A stretch of DNA of 64,000 nt, taken from positions 1,488,001 through 1,552,000 of the forward strand of contig CM031555.1 in the NCBI GenBank assembly GCA_018466975.1, read 5' to 3'. Source of the DNA: Sparassis latifolia (taxonomy: Eukaryota; Basidiomycota; Agaricomycetes; Polyporales; Sparassidaceae). The position numbers and the translations under genes were made by a program. The notes under the pieces were generated by a model that saw nothing but the letters and a program-made list of their open reading frames with translations, made no database searches and was not told the origin of the DNA. This document shows positions 22,301-33,955 of the stretch, piece by piece. Positions within the stretch are counted from its first letter, which is position 1. Every line of letters starts with the position of its first letter.

Positions 22301-25300
22301 GCACCTGTTCCTCCTTCCCTGCCTCGAGATGAGGCTCATTTGGTTCGTCGGTTATTTTTTTGCTTGCCAGTGCTCGGGCTCAGGCAACGAATGCGCCATG
22401 TGGACTCTCCTTTAATTGGGTGAGATCCCTGAGGTATGGTGGCATTTAGGTGACAGTTCAATTTCTGACACTAGCGCCAGCTCACTGGTTTGGCTGTCAT
22501 TGCCTGTCAATACAATGAGTCATCACATCAAACCCCCAGTCACTCGGTATTACTGCAAGCTTGCAAGCTATTCACCAAGCTATTCATGCTAGCACGCATA
22601 CGAGGAGTCGTGTTCGTAGAGTATCTGTGGCTGGACAGATGGCGTAGATACATATTAATGCCCTTCGGATGCGGTGAACATCTATGCAGATGCAAATGAG
22701 GCTAGCTGGAACTCTGGCAGATACTGCAGTCCCCTCCACCTTCTGCCACTTCATGTTGTTCGCATAACCAGGTAAAAAAAAGGTGTCTGATCTACCTTGC
22801 ATATACCTGTCCTCGCATGCACCTAGGTCAATATTTGTATGCACTACACAACTCGCAGCACAAGCTGCAACTAGCGAGCCTAAATCACCCATGCGGATCC
22901 GCGAAGCACGGGCACGCTGTCCTCGCCGCGCAATGGTGGCACGATGTGGTGCCCGTAGCGCGAGGTTGATGTCACCGCCGCCCAGGAAGCATTGACTCGC
23001 AGAGTCCCTGACGCTGACGATGATCGCAAGCGCTTGCGCGAAAGGGTGAATATCAGGCACGTATAGAGTAGCCACATCGATGCACGTCCAATGGGGCAGA
23101 TATCGAGAACGTGCTGGATGCGGAAGACAATGATGGACGTCCAAAGCTGTGAGTGAGCACTGAAGCCCTGTCGACTGGAGCGAAGTCGCACCAGGGGCGA
23201 GGATGAGGTGAGTGAGGATGAAGAGAAAAGGCTAGACACTCCGCCAATGCAACAGCGCGCCGGCAGTGCGCACACCAATGCTCAGATGGTACCGCCTTCT
23301 GTGCTCTGCGTGCATTGCGGTTGGTCATGCGCGGATGTACGTCACACAGGATGGGGAGGGCTGGATAAGCCAGAGCACAGTGGGCAGATAAGCGCTGCGA
23401 AATCGAGAAGCATCGCACTCACGCCAGGGCCGATGGCATCTAGCGCCATCGAGATGGCATGCAGTGGCTGTGGGTGGGGAGGATAAGTAAGTTAGGTGGA
23501 TAGGCCGCGACCCACCCGACGAGGCAAGTGCCACCAGTGGTCATGCGAAACGAGTGAAAGTGCGTGCGGGAAGAGTGGTGGGGAGAGTGGCGGGCAAGGC
23601 CTGCCTACGCCTGCGGTACTTGTGAGCAGATCACTGTGCGGTGGGCGACGGTGAATATAACGGGCACGGCTGCAGCGCAGACCGAGGTACATACGTGGGA
23701 GTGGTGCATTGCATGACGTACCTGCGTGTGCGCTTGTATGTTCGTAGTACATACCTTGATGCAAGCTTGGCCGGATAAAAGGCCGGAGAAAGATGTATAA
23801 CCAAAGTATCATTGCGAGTGTAACAATGATCATGTAGAGCACACAGGAGTAGGGCAACTGCATCGGCTTGGGACTCGGAGAAGCATGAGCAGAGATAATC
23901 TAGTCGCGAGGATTCAGCAGCTGATTGGCCAGCCACGAATGCGCAAGGTTACCCTGATGCCCTACGCAAGCGGTGCTCTAGGCCGATTGGCCTCACTTTG
24001 ACACCGTCCTGCGAGAAGTTCAGCAAGCTCCTGCAGATCATTGAGTGGACCTACAATATGGTCAGGTGCTGGAGGCAGTCCATCTCCGCAAAGCTCGCTC
24101 ACGGGAGCGAGACACCAGGATCTTGATTTTCAAAGGCCGGTCTTCCTCGCAAGCAAGGGATGTCGGAGCCACGGACATCTCCACTGCTGGATGTGATCGA
24201 GGACACTGGTGAGGCAGCTCTACATGAGTAAGATAAGCAAATGTGGGGATAAAGGAGGTCGCGAGGCTTGCTCACCGGACATTGAAATCTTCAATTTGCA
24301 AGTATGGCCCGAGGCGCATGGCGAACGCAAGCCAGGTGCGAATGCGCTGTCGTCGGACGTCAAAAAGTTGTATTGAATGCATGAAGGGGTCCAGTGGTGC
24401 GAGTTCTGCCCACTGGCCATGATGTCGGCTTCAATTTGATGCGCAGGAAGGCAGGCCGCGGGCGTCCAGCTCACCGGGATCGCAGGGAGCACAGGAGTGA
24501 CCCAGGATCATGTACAACGTCCATAATTGAGTCAACAGTGTGCATATGCTGAACTACGAGAACCTGTGGGGCAGAGGGAATCCATTGTTGCAGGCCTCAC
24601 TCATACGATATCAACATCTGGACTTTGCATGCAAAAGGAAAGGGCATGCAAGGCACCAATGTGCTGCTCATAGGATGGGAAAAAATCGAATCAGCCATGG
24701 GAGGGGCACCCGCATTGCAGGCCCTGCTCACCGACAGCCGAACCTTGGAGCCGGTATGAGGAAGAGAGCAGGATGAAGAAGCTGCAGATCTACATCACCC
24801 AATATAAGAAAACAGAGTCACCGAGGTATACAATGAGCATGCATAGCCCCATACTCAGCGGATGTCGAAATCTGGCAGTGCGGGTCTCAAGACGAGGAGG
24901 GATGGACTGAGCTCGTGAGTCGTCAAAAATTCTCGTGGAGGAACCACAATGAGAGCGGAGTCCACTCGAAGTGCGGAGTGAAATGCACTCTTCAGATGTC
25001 GAAAAAAGGGCATTCCTAGCCATATTCCCGAGTACACAATAAAGCCGTGTCCAAGGTGTCAGAGGCGGGAAAAACAGGACAGGGAGGATGCAGCAGGCTC
25101 AGTTCAGCTTGGAGAGAGCTGACCGCAATGTTGCTATCTGAGACATGCCCGCAGGACACGAGAATATCGAGTTTTCCAGAGCTCGGGGATGTAGTACTGA
25201 GATCCCTTCTACATGCAGACTCCGAGAATTAGGAGTGTAGACAGATGTATCTGGGCGCACTTCAGCCATGCAATATACATGAGATGATGCAAAAGCAAAC

Positions 25301-27306
25301 TCATGAGAAGGGAGGGGAGATGCTCGGCTCCCGCATGTCAGATGCACTTGCCATTCTGCAGAATCCGAAATCTTGCCAGACACTGCATTCAGCATGCGAG
25401 TCATGATGGATGACTTGCGGAGGACTTGCAAGAGGTACCTCGCCAAATTGCACAGATCTGCTCAGCAGCTGCGTTGTTCGTCAGCCTGCCGGTTCCGTTC
25501 AAAAATTAACTTCAGGAAGATAACTCACAGGTACTTTCAGGATTCGACAAAGCCATCAAGCTGCTGGTAGTCGCTTATGGGAAGTATTCGGGGCGACGCT
25601 CGTGCTGAGTATATCATGAGTCACATCAAAATTGTGTTACATTGCTGATGTTTTGTCCTTTCCAATGCAGACTTCTCTGTGAATCACCGTGCCCAAGTGT
25701 GCAACGACCTCCACATAGAATCTGTGAAGGAGACAGCGAGCTGCCACCAGCTCGGCTCTGGAGGTGGTGACAAGGGTCTTTGCCATGCTGATCAAGCAAG
25801 GTGACATCAACCGAACTGACAAGCTGATGTCAGTGTCAGAAATTGAACCATCACCTAAATGCCACCATACTGAGGTGCATTCTTTCTCGTTCCATCTCAA
25901 ATCTCCGAGTCGATGCAGATGTCGGATTCGCTGAGCTAGAGCCCATGTCTCGTAGCTGCCTCTGCCATGGATGTAAGTGCGGTCATTATCGCTGAAATAT
26001 TATTCTCGTGTTGCTGCAGTGCTCAGTCCGCCTTCCTGCACAGACTGATTCATCGGCGCCGTGCAGACCTATATTACACTAGGTGGTCCAAGCTTTTACT
26101 CATTGATCAGTGTGTGTGGCTATTGTCAGAATGATCAGATACCTCTGTGAGCCTTCCCAGTCATTTGCCTTCAAAGAGCTTGTGTTCGCCCACAATAGAC
26201 AATCATCGGATCAGCGAGCTGGGTCGCTGGCTATTATGATGCAGACATTTATAATGCTGCGTATGTCTCCATCTTTCATAGATTCTACCTGGGCTAAACA
26301 ATTATCTCTTCTAGATATCCGCATACCATCCTGGCTGGTACGGCTACTGCTCCGTGGGCATACGCCGACGTAGTGGGCGCAGTGTTGCTCAGACCAATGT
26401 TTACGATAACCATTTATCTACGCTTAGGAAGTCAAGTGGGACATAGCAGCAGCGATGCTAGTCGCTGGCGAAAGTCGGTGCACTTAGGTGCGTGATCAGA
26501 AAGTCGAGTGAATTTGCTTTAGACAAGTCTGATTATGCTGGTGGAGAGGGTCTCTATCTAGTACCCGCGGGGTCGCCTGGGGAAGGCTTCCCTACTCAAA
26601 CTCCGAATGATGCACCGAGTTCCACTGCTGCCCAAACCTATTCGTTGCCTCACAAGACCACGATCCATTTTACTCTTGGGGCCTATCATCGGTGAGCTTG
26701 TGGTGGAATTACCCCGCTCGCCTTAGCGGCTGTGGTGCTCATCGTGATCCCCCTCCGAACTGTCACGCAGATACTCACTCCCATAGTAACATACGACACC
26801 CCGTACACTGGCGAACATTACAACAAATTCATAGTCATGGCGCACACCGCGGCTGTGCCATACACCCCGGAACCTGCTGTGGTTGCCGTGTCGGACTAAC
26901 AATACTATGTGAGACTTATTCTCTAGCTTACCGGTATGCTGCTAATGCAACACTACCAAAAAAAGTATACACCACCATCTGAACCAGTTTACCAGCCAGC
27001 CATGATGCACTCTTCTCCGACAGCTGAATATACCGTGACCCACACCGAGGCTGCTAGCGCGATGGTGAATCTATGGTTACTACAGTGATTGCACAAAATG
27101 ATGCCCCGCTCCCCACGGGGAGCATTGAGTGCTGCATATTTAATGAAATTCCTGCCCTCCTTTGCACTGTGTTTTAATTTGATGGGTTTCAACTTTCCGT
27201 GGGTTGAAGAGATGTGAGTGATACCTGATCAGTGCTCAGTACTTCAACTCCAGTCAAAGTCTTTATATAAAGGATATGAGTGAAGAGTGTGCAGCGGGGG
27301 TCAGAC
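22301..27306. other. 5-kb gene-poor region, no supported gene
   Basis: Many short open frames on both strands, none with recognisable domains or a coherent exon chain. Within 26490-27090 some stretches look like worn coding sequence. One hydrophobic run (AAVVLIVIPLRTVTQI) is followed by Tyr/Pro/Thr-rich frames. Frame changes and missing splice signals prevent a model. The rest reads as transposon-derived or noncoding DNA. Confidence 0.4.
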
Positions 27307-28681
27307 ACGGACATCAGCAAAAGTGCACTTCTGTTACCATCGGTTACATAGCATCGTAATCTAGGAAATCCGTGACAACACTCGAAATTATTGAGCAAAG
27401 TTGTAATGGATTGTAACTTCTCTACAGTGGTTCCGAATATTTCCCAATGCCTCAAAATATTTGTTAATCCATTCGCAATGTACACAATCTATTCCGAATA
27501 CCTGGAATATTTGGGACTCATTACCATGGATTCCCAGGTTTATAAGGCATCCTGATGGGATTGTAAGCAGTGGCAATGCCAGAGACAACTTATAATGGCT
27601 GTATAAATAGACTTACTCCCGGTGGACAGAGCACAGGACAGGAAATATAGTAATCATTGCGGCAAATACAACATAACATACAACAGGTGTGACTATGAAT
27701 ACAGAGAGTTCACCACAGTCCGCATGAGTGCCAAATAGAACAGGAGAGCAGTGCAAAACCTAAAGAGGGCACAAAAATGGAACACCACGAGCTGGTGCGA
27801 GAGTAGGATGACCATCAAGAGGTGAGCTGGATGTCCGAAAGAGCACAAAGGTTGAGAAAGCGCCACAGCAAGGAGAAGCGGCAGCGAGGAACAGAGGCAG
27901 TTAAATCTCAATGACGAGGCCCAACAAGACCATCCAGGAGAGGGTAGCAAGAGTACAGAAATGCAAAGGCAGTCTGTGCAGAATGCTGTGAGATAGTGCT
28001 ACACTTGGTGTGTACATTGAGGTCAACGAACCTGGGGCCTACCGACTGTAGTGTCGTTCTTTCAAAGTTGCCAGACCGTTGCTGTCATTGCGGCAGTCTG
28101 AGCGCACATTCCTGCTGGCATCTGCACGAAAGACCTGTCTATAATAAAGGAATTTATCAGGTAAGTTGTCATGCAGGCAATGATACGTGCTCAATATATC
28201 AGTTAAAACATCGCGAGCTTTGCGAAGACGAACCAGTCCAGTGTGGGCAGGCCTGCGGGGAGAGCGCATTAATTATGTTACCGTCTAGAGTGCATGATTA
28301 CTCACTGGCTGGGCATCGCGAGCCCACTGTTGCCAGTATGGCCGGTGTCCAAATCTTGACTCGGTATATGCACTGTGGACGGTCGCAAAGTGTGAAGCCT
28401 AGGCAGTTCAAGGGATCTCAATAGTACATGCCCCTGCTCAGGCTCGATCTGGTGGGGTGTATGCATCAAGAGCACTAGCTCCATCCATCACGATACGGCA
28501 TGTACCATGATCCTATTCCCAATTCATGACAGCAAAGACAAGACAGAACACATACTGCAGTCGTACAGATAGGTGTGTGAGCAGTGGAAGGGCACAAGTG
28601 TGTCACTTTAAATGGACGAGAAGCTCTTAGGGCATGTCCTGGAGGAAGGGCACATATGTAGAATGAGAAGGGCACAGAACT

Positions 28682-29546
28682 TAGGGAGTGACATGGGTTA
28701 ACTCGGGTTATATCCGGGTCAAACCCGCAGGTAATTACCATCGAGAGGTCCTGACCGTACCCAACCCATACCCGTAGACTTTCACCCGGGTTAACCTGTG
28801 GGTTGCAGTGGGTTACCTGCGGGTAACCCGCACTACGTTCTCGTTATTATTCAATAAAACTATTTCTGTGTGCTACAAATCGACGTCCATCACTTCCCGC
28901 TCCTTGCCCTTTGCACTCGTTGACCGTTTCTTACCGCCAATAAAGCTGGCACATGTCTTTGTATCCTGCAACAGAGGAGTTCCTGCCTACGACCCAACTG
29001 CCACCTGAGCTTTGAATGACTGAGACGAGGTTTGGTGCTGAAGGTGGTTGACAGTCAGACGGCCTCCGGAAAAGGCTCGCTCGGCATCTACAGATGATGC
29101 TTGCAACAGGCATCAGATTCAGACTACGTATAGCTGGAAAGAAGATCGTACCGGGTGCAGTGAGGAAGTCGAGCGCCATTCGAGCAAGGCGAGGACACGT
29201 TTTCAATGCTTGTGCCCAATATGCCAAGACTCCGCCAGCCTGTTTGACATCATCTCTTGAGACAAGCGGGGACTCCAGATAGGCATCTATGCTGTCAATG
29301 GGATGTGTGCTGGTTGAGGGCTCATTCCGGAACGTCTGCCATAGCAACAGGAGGAGAATTTCTGACGCTCCCCATAACAGGTAGCCACGGGTATACCCGG
29401 GCCTACCCGCCGTCACGGCCGGCATACCCGTACCCGATCTGGGTCTACAGGCGGGTCACTCGGGCTCTATACGGGTCACCCGTGCGGGTGTGACACGGGT
29501 CGGGTCACAGGTTTACCCGGGCAAGCACTACCCATGTCACTCCCTA
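28682..29546 (-). mobile_element. 865-bp deletion derivative of a hAT transposon
   Basis: Perfect 17-bp terminal inverted repeats (TAGGGAGTGACATGGGT) are flanked by identical 8-bp target duplications ACAGAACT (28674-28681 and 29547-29554). Subterminal regions 28690-28831 and 29380-29525 carry 8 and 12 copies of CGGGT/ACCCG in both orientations, probably transposase-binding sites. The middle encodes only the transposase C-terminus. All superfamily hallmarks agree, so this is a non-autonomous internal-deletion copy. Confidence 0.92.
28987..29425 (-). pseudogene. hAT transposase C-terminal (dimerisation) domain fragment
   Basis: Two exons (29152 upward, and 28987-29099) separated by a consensus 52-nt intron read as the end of a hAT transposase. 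They run from IDAYLESPL through YWAQALKTCPRLARMALDFL and, after splicing, SSVDAERAFSGGR, the hallmark of the hATC dimerisation region. The frame ends with a stop at 28987-28989. The N-terminal zinc finger and the catalytic RNase-H region are absent, so the fragment cannot transpose by itself. The 5' limit of the coding remnant is uncertain; upstream the frame runs into the ACCCG-rich subterminal repeat. Confidence 0.85.
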
Positions 29547-30344
29547 ACAGAACTCGGTGGACACGGTGTTAACGTTGGCGAGGCGCGGTTCTGCGGCGTC
29601 GTTGTCATTGTTGTCGTCAGAAAAGCGGCTGTGCCGCCAAGAATGCGTCGACATACAAGGAGGAATCAAAGCAGCGAAGGACACCAGAAGAGACCGACCG
29701 CCTCTTATATGACCGGGAGGAGAGAAATGTACTACGTCATCACTGTTGTGTAGCTTCCAAATTGGGAAGAGTCGCTTCGCAAGCCGACTGGGCCGTCACC
29801 GTGTGCCTTTGACTTTGACTACTTTGCTACGTACACAAGTTTGACCCAAGACCGCGTGAAGGGGCTGGTTTGCTCAAGGCCCTATTCATATTCCTGCCGG
29901 TATTATGCGGCCACAGAACATAAAATGGGCAGTGAATATCGGAACGAGGATAACGCGGGATATGCAAAGGATCTCGGAGTCGAAGAAACGGTATGGACAA
30001 GCTGGAGTCCGCGGGCAGGTAAATGACTTTCAACAGGCTAGTGTAGTCGTTCCGTGGACGTTGTTCTGTGCTCCCTTGTCGAATATGTCTTGAGTCTCTG
30101 CCTTCAATATAATCACTATTAATCACTATGTTCCTGTAATCTGTTACATAGGTTTATAGTGCATTGTAATGGCATTGCAATCAGTCATCTACGTTACCGA
30201 GCATCGCAACGGATTTGAAAGGATTACAGAGGTTGCAACACAGCCCCATTATTCTAACGACATTCTAACCTGTTATCACATGCGGGCGAATACTACAACC
30301 GTCGGAATCCGTTGTAACAATTGTGCACTTTTGCTGATGGATAT

Positions 30345-31188
30345 CCTGAGGCACGAAGGTTGAAGCAGAGTAGCTACACTGCCTTTGGGATTAGACCACG
30401 GTGGAGGTGAGACACCAGCATCGAGAAGTCAAGCTCGAGTTCCGATATTTCGCAATCTCCGTTGCTGAAACTCTTTGTAGTGCTCTGTACTTCATGCCAA
30501 ATTATATATTCACATCAGGAGCAGGTACAACGTAAGATGTCGGAAACGCTAGGTGACCGTTCGTTCCACGAGGCTCCGAAAGACCGGCCAAAGAGCGAAC
30601 CTTGATTCTGAGGCTGCTAAGAGATGGAGAATCGTCATTGAAAGGGACAATTCAGCATGTGGTATACTAGCGCCTGTGTAGTTGTTAAAAGATGAGTGCT
30701 GAGGCGCACCGAAGGCCATAAAAGTTTCTCTCCTTAGGGCAGGCTCTCTGCGCATGCGGGCGTCAACTTGAACATAGCGCAATTATACGAGATACCATCG
30801 TCACCGTATCCATTCATATTCACCCCGCGACATATAGATACATGGAGTAATATGACCAAAGGTGGAACACTGCAAGATCTCACTGAACGCACGATCTATA
30901 TAGAGGAACGACTCCTTCTTCCTATCTACTAGAGGCTGGTTAACGAGCCTAGCACGGTCTGTGGAAGTTGCGATACCTGCTCATCCACGGCATCCTGGGA
31001 CAGCGGAATAGTGCGAGCTCGCTATCAGTATCAGGCTTCCGCAAAGTCGGTATCTTTAGCTCTTGTCCTGGACTATCATGATGAGGTCCTGGAGGGCGTA
31101 TACAGCGGTCATCACCTGCGCCGTGGCAGGGCTTACTCTGTTGCGGCAATACTCCCTTACTTCACCCGCTACTTCACCGGTATTCCCT
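30345..31188. other. Intergenic, upstream of the aldo-keto reductase pair
   Basis: No gene supported. The frame of the downstream reductase copy is open back to 31063, but the aligned start of its paralogue indicates 31189. Confidence 0.4.
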
Positions 31189-32236
31189 ATGTCTTCTCTC
31201 AATCTTGATATCCCGCTGAATGACAACAATACGATCCCTTGGTTAGCCTTTGGGACCGGGACCGCCTTGAACGGCAGAGATGCTGAGGAGCTTGTCGCCC
31301 TTGCCATCTCCAACGGTATCCTCCACCTAGATGGTGCCCAGTCTTACCGCAACGAGGAGTCCCTCGGGGCTGGCCTCGCTGTTTCAGGCAAGCCCCGCTC
31401 TTCGCTCTTTGTGACCACCAAACTCGGGAAGATACCTGCCGGACAGACCGTTCGCGATACCCTCGCGTTGTAACTGCAGCTAGACTATGTCGATCTCTTT
31501 CTTGTCCACTCGCCTAAAAACCATGAGGGTGAGTTAAATTCGGTGTGGAAACAAGTCGAGGAACTGCAGAAGGAGGGACTAGCAAAGAGCATTGGAGTCT
31601 CCAATTTTCGCGTGCAAGACTTTGAAGAGATCTCGAAGGGTGCTAGCGTTGTTCCTGCAGTTAATCAGGTTCGTCATACATCAAACAACTGCAATGCTGA
31701 TGAGCTGATCTCTTGGGTCGAAGATTGAATATCACCCTTATGTGCTCAAGGCAGACCAGCCTGTTATCGAGTACATGAAGAAGCAGAACATTCTTCCGAC
31801 CTCGTTCGGAGGACTATCACCTATCACGCGCGTGAAGGATGGACAGCTGGATCCAGTATTGAAGCCTATCCGCGCAAGAGTTGAGCTGACGGCAAGAGAG
31901 ACGGCCACCGATGGACAAGTATTGCAGTTGTGGTTACGAGCTAAGGGAATACCCGCAATCACGTACGTGATGGGTTTGTTGTTTCGAGATATTGATCTCA
32001 CCAAACATCTGTTCTACGACCCAGAACAAGCACGAAGGAGGAGCGAATCAAGGAGTATTGGGCCGTTCAGACCTTGCCTAGGCTCACGACTGAAGAAGTG
32101 GATGCGATAGACGAAGCGGGTTCGAAAGCTCATCACCGTTTCTTTGTGCGTCTCCGATCTATGTGTCTGGTGCGCGATTCATTAATATTCTCTTTGCTTC
32201 TGCTGTCGTGACCAGTCTACGTGGTGGGACGATTAA
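31189..32236 (+). pseudogene. Aldo-keto reductase, copy 1, killed by an in-frame stop
   Basis: Same exon pattern as the neighbouring intact copy: 31189-31668, 31724-31962 (239 nt, identical length), 32025-32145 (121 nt, identical length), 32216-32236. The protein matches the copy downstream throughout. It keeps the AKR residues (Asp in HLDGAQSY, the Tyr of the same motif, Lys in TTKLGK, His in FLVHSP) and the ending STWWDD. The one clear lesion is TAA at 31471-31473. There the paralogue has four codons SLKK; a 9-bp deletion would leave exactly T+AA. The copy would stop after 94 residues. All splice sites remain, so the loss looks recent. A sequencing or strain polymorphism is possible. Confidence 0.8.
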
Positions 32237-32704
32237 GGCACTCGTACAGAATTCGATTGATATGATGCTCCCTAGCGGTGTCGGTGTAAGATTGTCATAG
32301 CTCGTAGTACTAGATGTACTGCTGGTGCCTTGCACGTGAAGTGTTGTATGCTGTCGCGATTGGTGCGAGATACAGGTCTGACTCAGACGTCCGATGCTGG
32401 GCAGAATCTCTGACTTTGCATCCGGAGAACCGTGGTTGTCCTCGCCAGTGGGCGGAGGTGCTTACAATTGCAACCTCCACTCGGAGTATCGGACTAGTCT
32501 CAGTTCTCAGAGCCGGATGTTCTTTCTCTCCACGGACCCCGCGCGTCAGCGACATTAATGCTCATTTATAATAGCCTCCAATGGGCAATTATTGGTTTCT
32601 CCGATACCGCTATCGATCTGACTCCATATAAAAGGGCACTCACGACCGGTCCCAAGTATCACGAGCTGGAAATCCGTTGAAACGACCATCTCCATTGCAC
32701 AAGA
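32237..32704. promoter_or_regulatory. Spacer and promoter between the two aldo-keto reductase copies
   Basis: No coding sequence supported. CATATAAAAG at about 32624-32633 is a likely TATA box, about 75 bp upstream of the copy 2 start. Confidence 0.45.
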
Positions 32705-33733
32705 ATGTCTTCTTTGACAATTACTATGCGCGACGGCCGAAATATCCCATGGCTAGGCTTTGGAACCGGCACCGCGTTTTACAACAAGGATGCAGAGAAA
32801 GCTGTTATCCTCGCCATTACGACCGGCATCGTCCACCTTGACGGTGCCCAGGCGTACGATAACGAAGAGTCTCTCGGAGCAGGGATCGCTGCGTCAGGAA
32901 AGCCTCGTTCTTCTCTCTTCGTGACCACAAAGCTCTGGAAAATCCCGGAGCAGCAAACCGTCCGCGACACGCTCGTGCTGTCCCTGAAAAAGTTACAGCT
33001 GGACTACGTCGACCTGTTCCTCATACATTCTCCTGTGACACACGTGGGGAAGCTGAACACGGTATGGAAAGAAGTGGAGGAACTGCAGAAGGAGGGCCTC
33101 GCTAGGAGTATCGGCGTGTCAAACTTCCGTGTCCAAGATTTTGAGGAGATTGCAGTTGGTGCAACTGTTGTTCCTGCTGTGAACCAGGTGAGCAACAATC
33201 CAATGAACTTACCACGCGGTACACCAAGTGTTACCTTGTCTCAGATTGAGTACCATCCATACATCTTCAAGGCGAGTCAACCGGTGGAAGAATACATGAA
33301 GGAACACAACATTCTCCTGTGCTCTTACGCGGGGTTGACACCCATTGTGCATTTCAAGGGCGGTCCGGTCGACCCAATCTTGGCATCTGTCGGAGAGAGG
33401 ATCGCGAAGATCGTCGGCAAACCGATTTCTGACGGACAAGTGTTGCAGCTGTGGTTAAAGACGAAGGGATATCCTGCCATCAGGTTCGCCTAAATTTGCA
33501 CGGGCGGTCGTAAAATAATGCTGATCTACTTCGTGCAGTACAAGTTCAAAGGAAGAGAGAATCAAGGAGTATTTGGAAGTTGAGACCTTACCTGATCTCA
33601 CCGCTGAAGAGGTGGGAGCTATTGATGTGGCCGGATCGAAAGTTCATCATCGTGTATTCGTACGTTCTTCCCTGTTCCACCAATTCCCGCGCTCATTGAG
33701 GGCGTACTATAGCAAAACTGGTTGGATGATTGA
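32705..33733 (+). CDS. Aldo-keto reductase, copy 2 (intact)
   Basis: Four exons (32705-33187, 33245-33483, 33539-33659, 33713-33733) encode about 287 residues of a NAD(P)H-dependent (alpha/beta)8 oxidoreductase. The catalytic tetrad is visible: Asp46 and Tyr51 in HLDGAQAYDNE, Lys76 in VTTKLWK, His108 in DLFLIHSP. Other family blocks are GVSNFRVQDFEE, VNQIEYHP and, in exon 3, SSKEERIKEYL. The last exon is only seven codons (QNWLDD plus stop) but is supported by the matching WWDD end of copy 1. Substrate unknown; the family reduces aldehydes and ketones. The head-to-tail arrangement with copy 1 indicates a local duplication. Confidence 0.88.
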
Positions 33734-33955
33734 TCGAGCGAGAGACAGTACAGTTGAGCCTTGAAGCTTGAAGAGCAGTTCTGTGGAGTAAAATGTAGGG
33801 AATATGCCGAGAGAACGATTACGTCATGGAGAATGGCACGCGTTTTTAGGCGATCTGTTTGTTGAATCAGACCACGGACTGAATTTGAGTCCAAGTCGAC
33901 TTCATATAACTACAATTCGTTGTTCATTCTATCTTGCGGAAGTGCCCAACCAACA

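Larger units (their letters stand above)
27315..30336. mobile_element. Probable older hAT-like element, host of the nested hAT copy
   Basis: The terminal inverted sequence CAGCAAAAGTGCAC is identical at both ends, and 20 of the first 23 bases match. It is flanked by degenerate 8-bp direct repeats ACGGACAT (27307-27314) and ATGGATAT (30337-30344). These differ only by two C/T changes. Subterminal zones on both sides are rich in GTTAC/TTGTAA words. No transposase is recognisable in the 2.1 kb that remain once the nested copy is removed. Large noncoding size and degenerate ends point to an old, decayed insertion. Boundaries are inferred from the repeats alone. Confidence 0.5.

Noticed and set aside
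26490..27090. Possible membrane-protein gene with a Tyr/Pro-rich tail
   Set aside because: Hydrophobic and tail-like stretches occur in different frames with no workable splice sites; kept only as a remark in the gene-poor region.
28690..28831. ACCCG/CGGGT clusters considered as telomeric repeats or a centromeric satellite
   Set aside because: They are confined to the subterminal zones of the hAT element and occur in both orientations, as transposase-binding motifs do.
31669..31723. Possible loss of the splice acceptor in aldo-keto reductase copy 1
   Set aside because: AAG|ATT is a usable acceptor and the exon lengths on both sides equal those of copy 2, so the intron is probably fine; the TAA is the only firm lesion.
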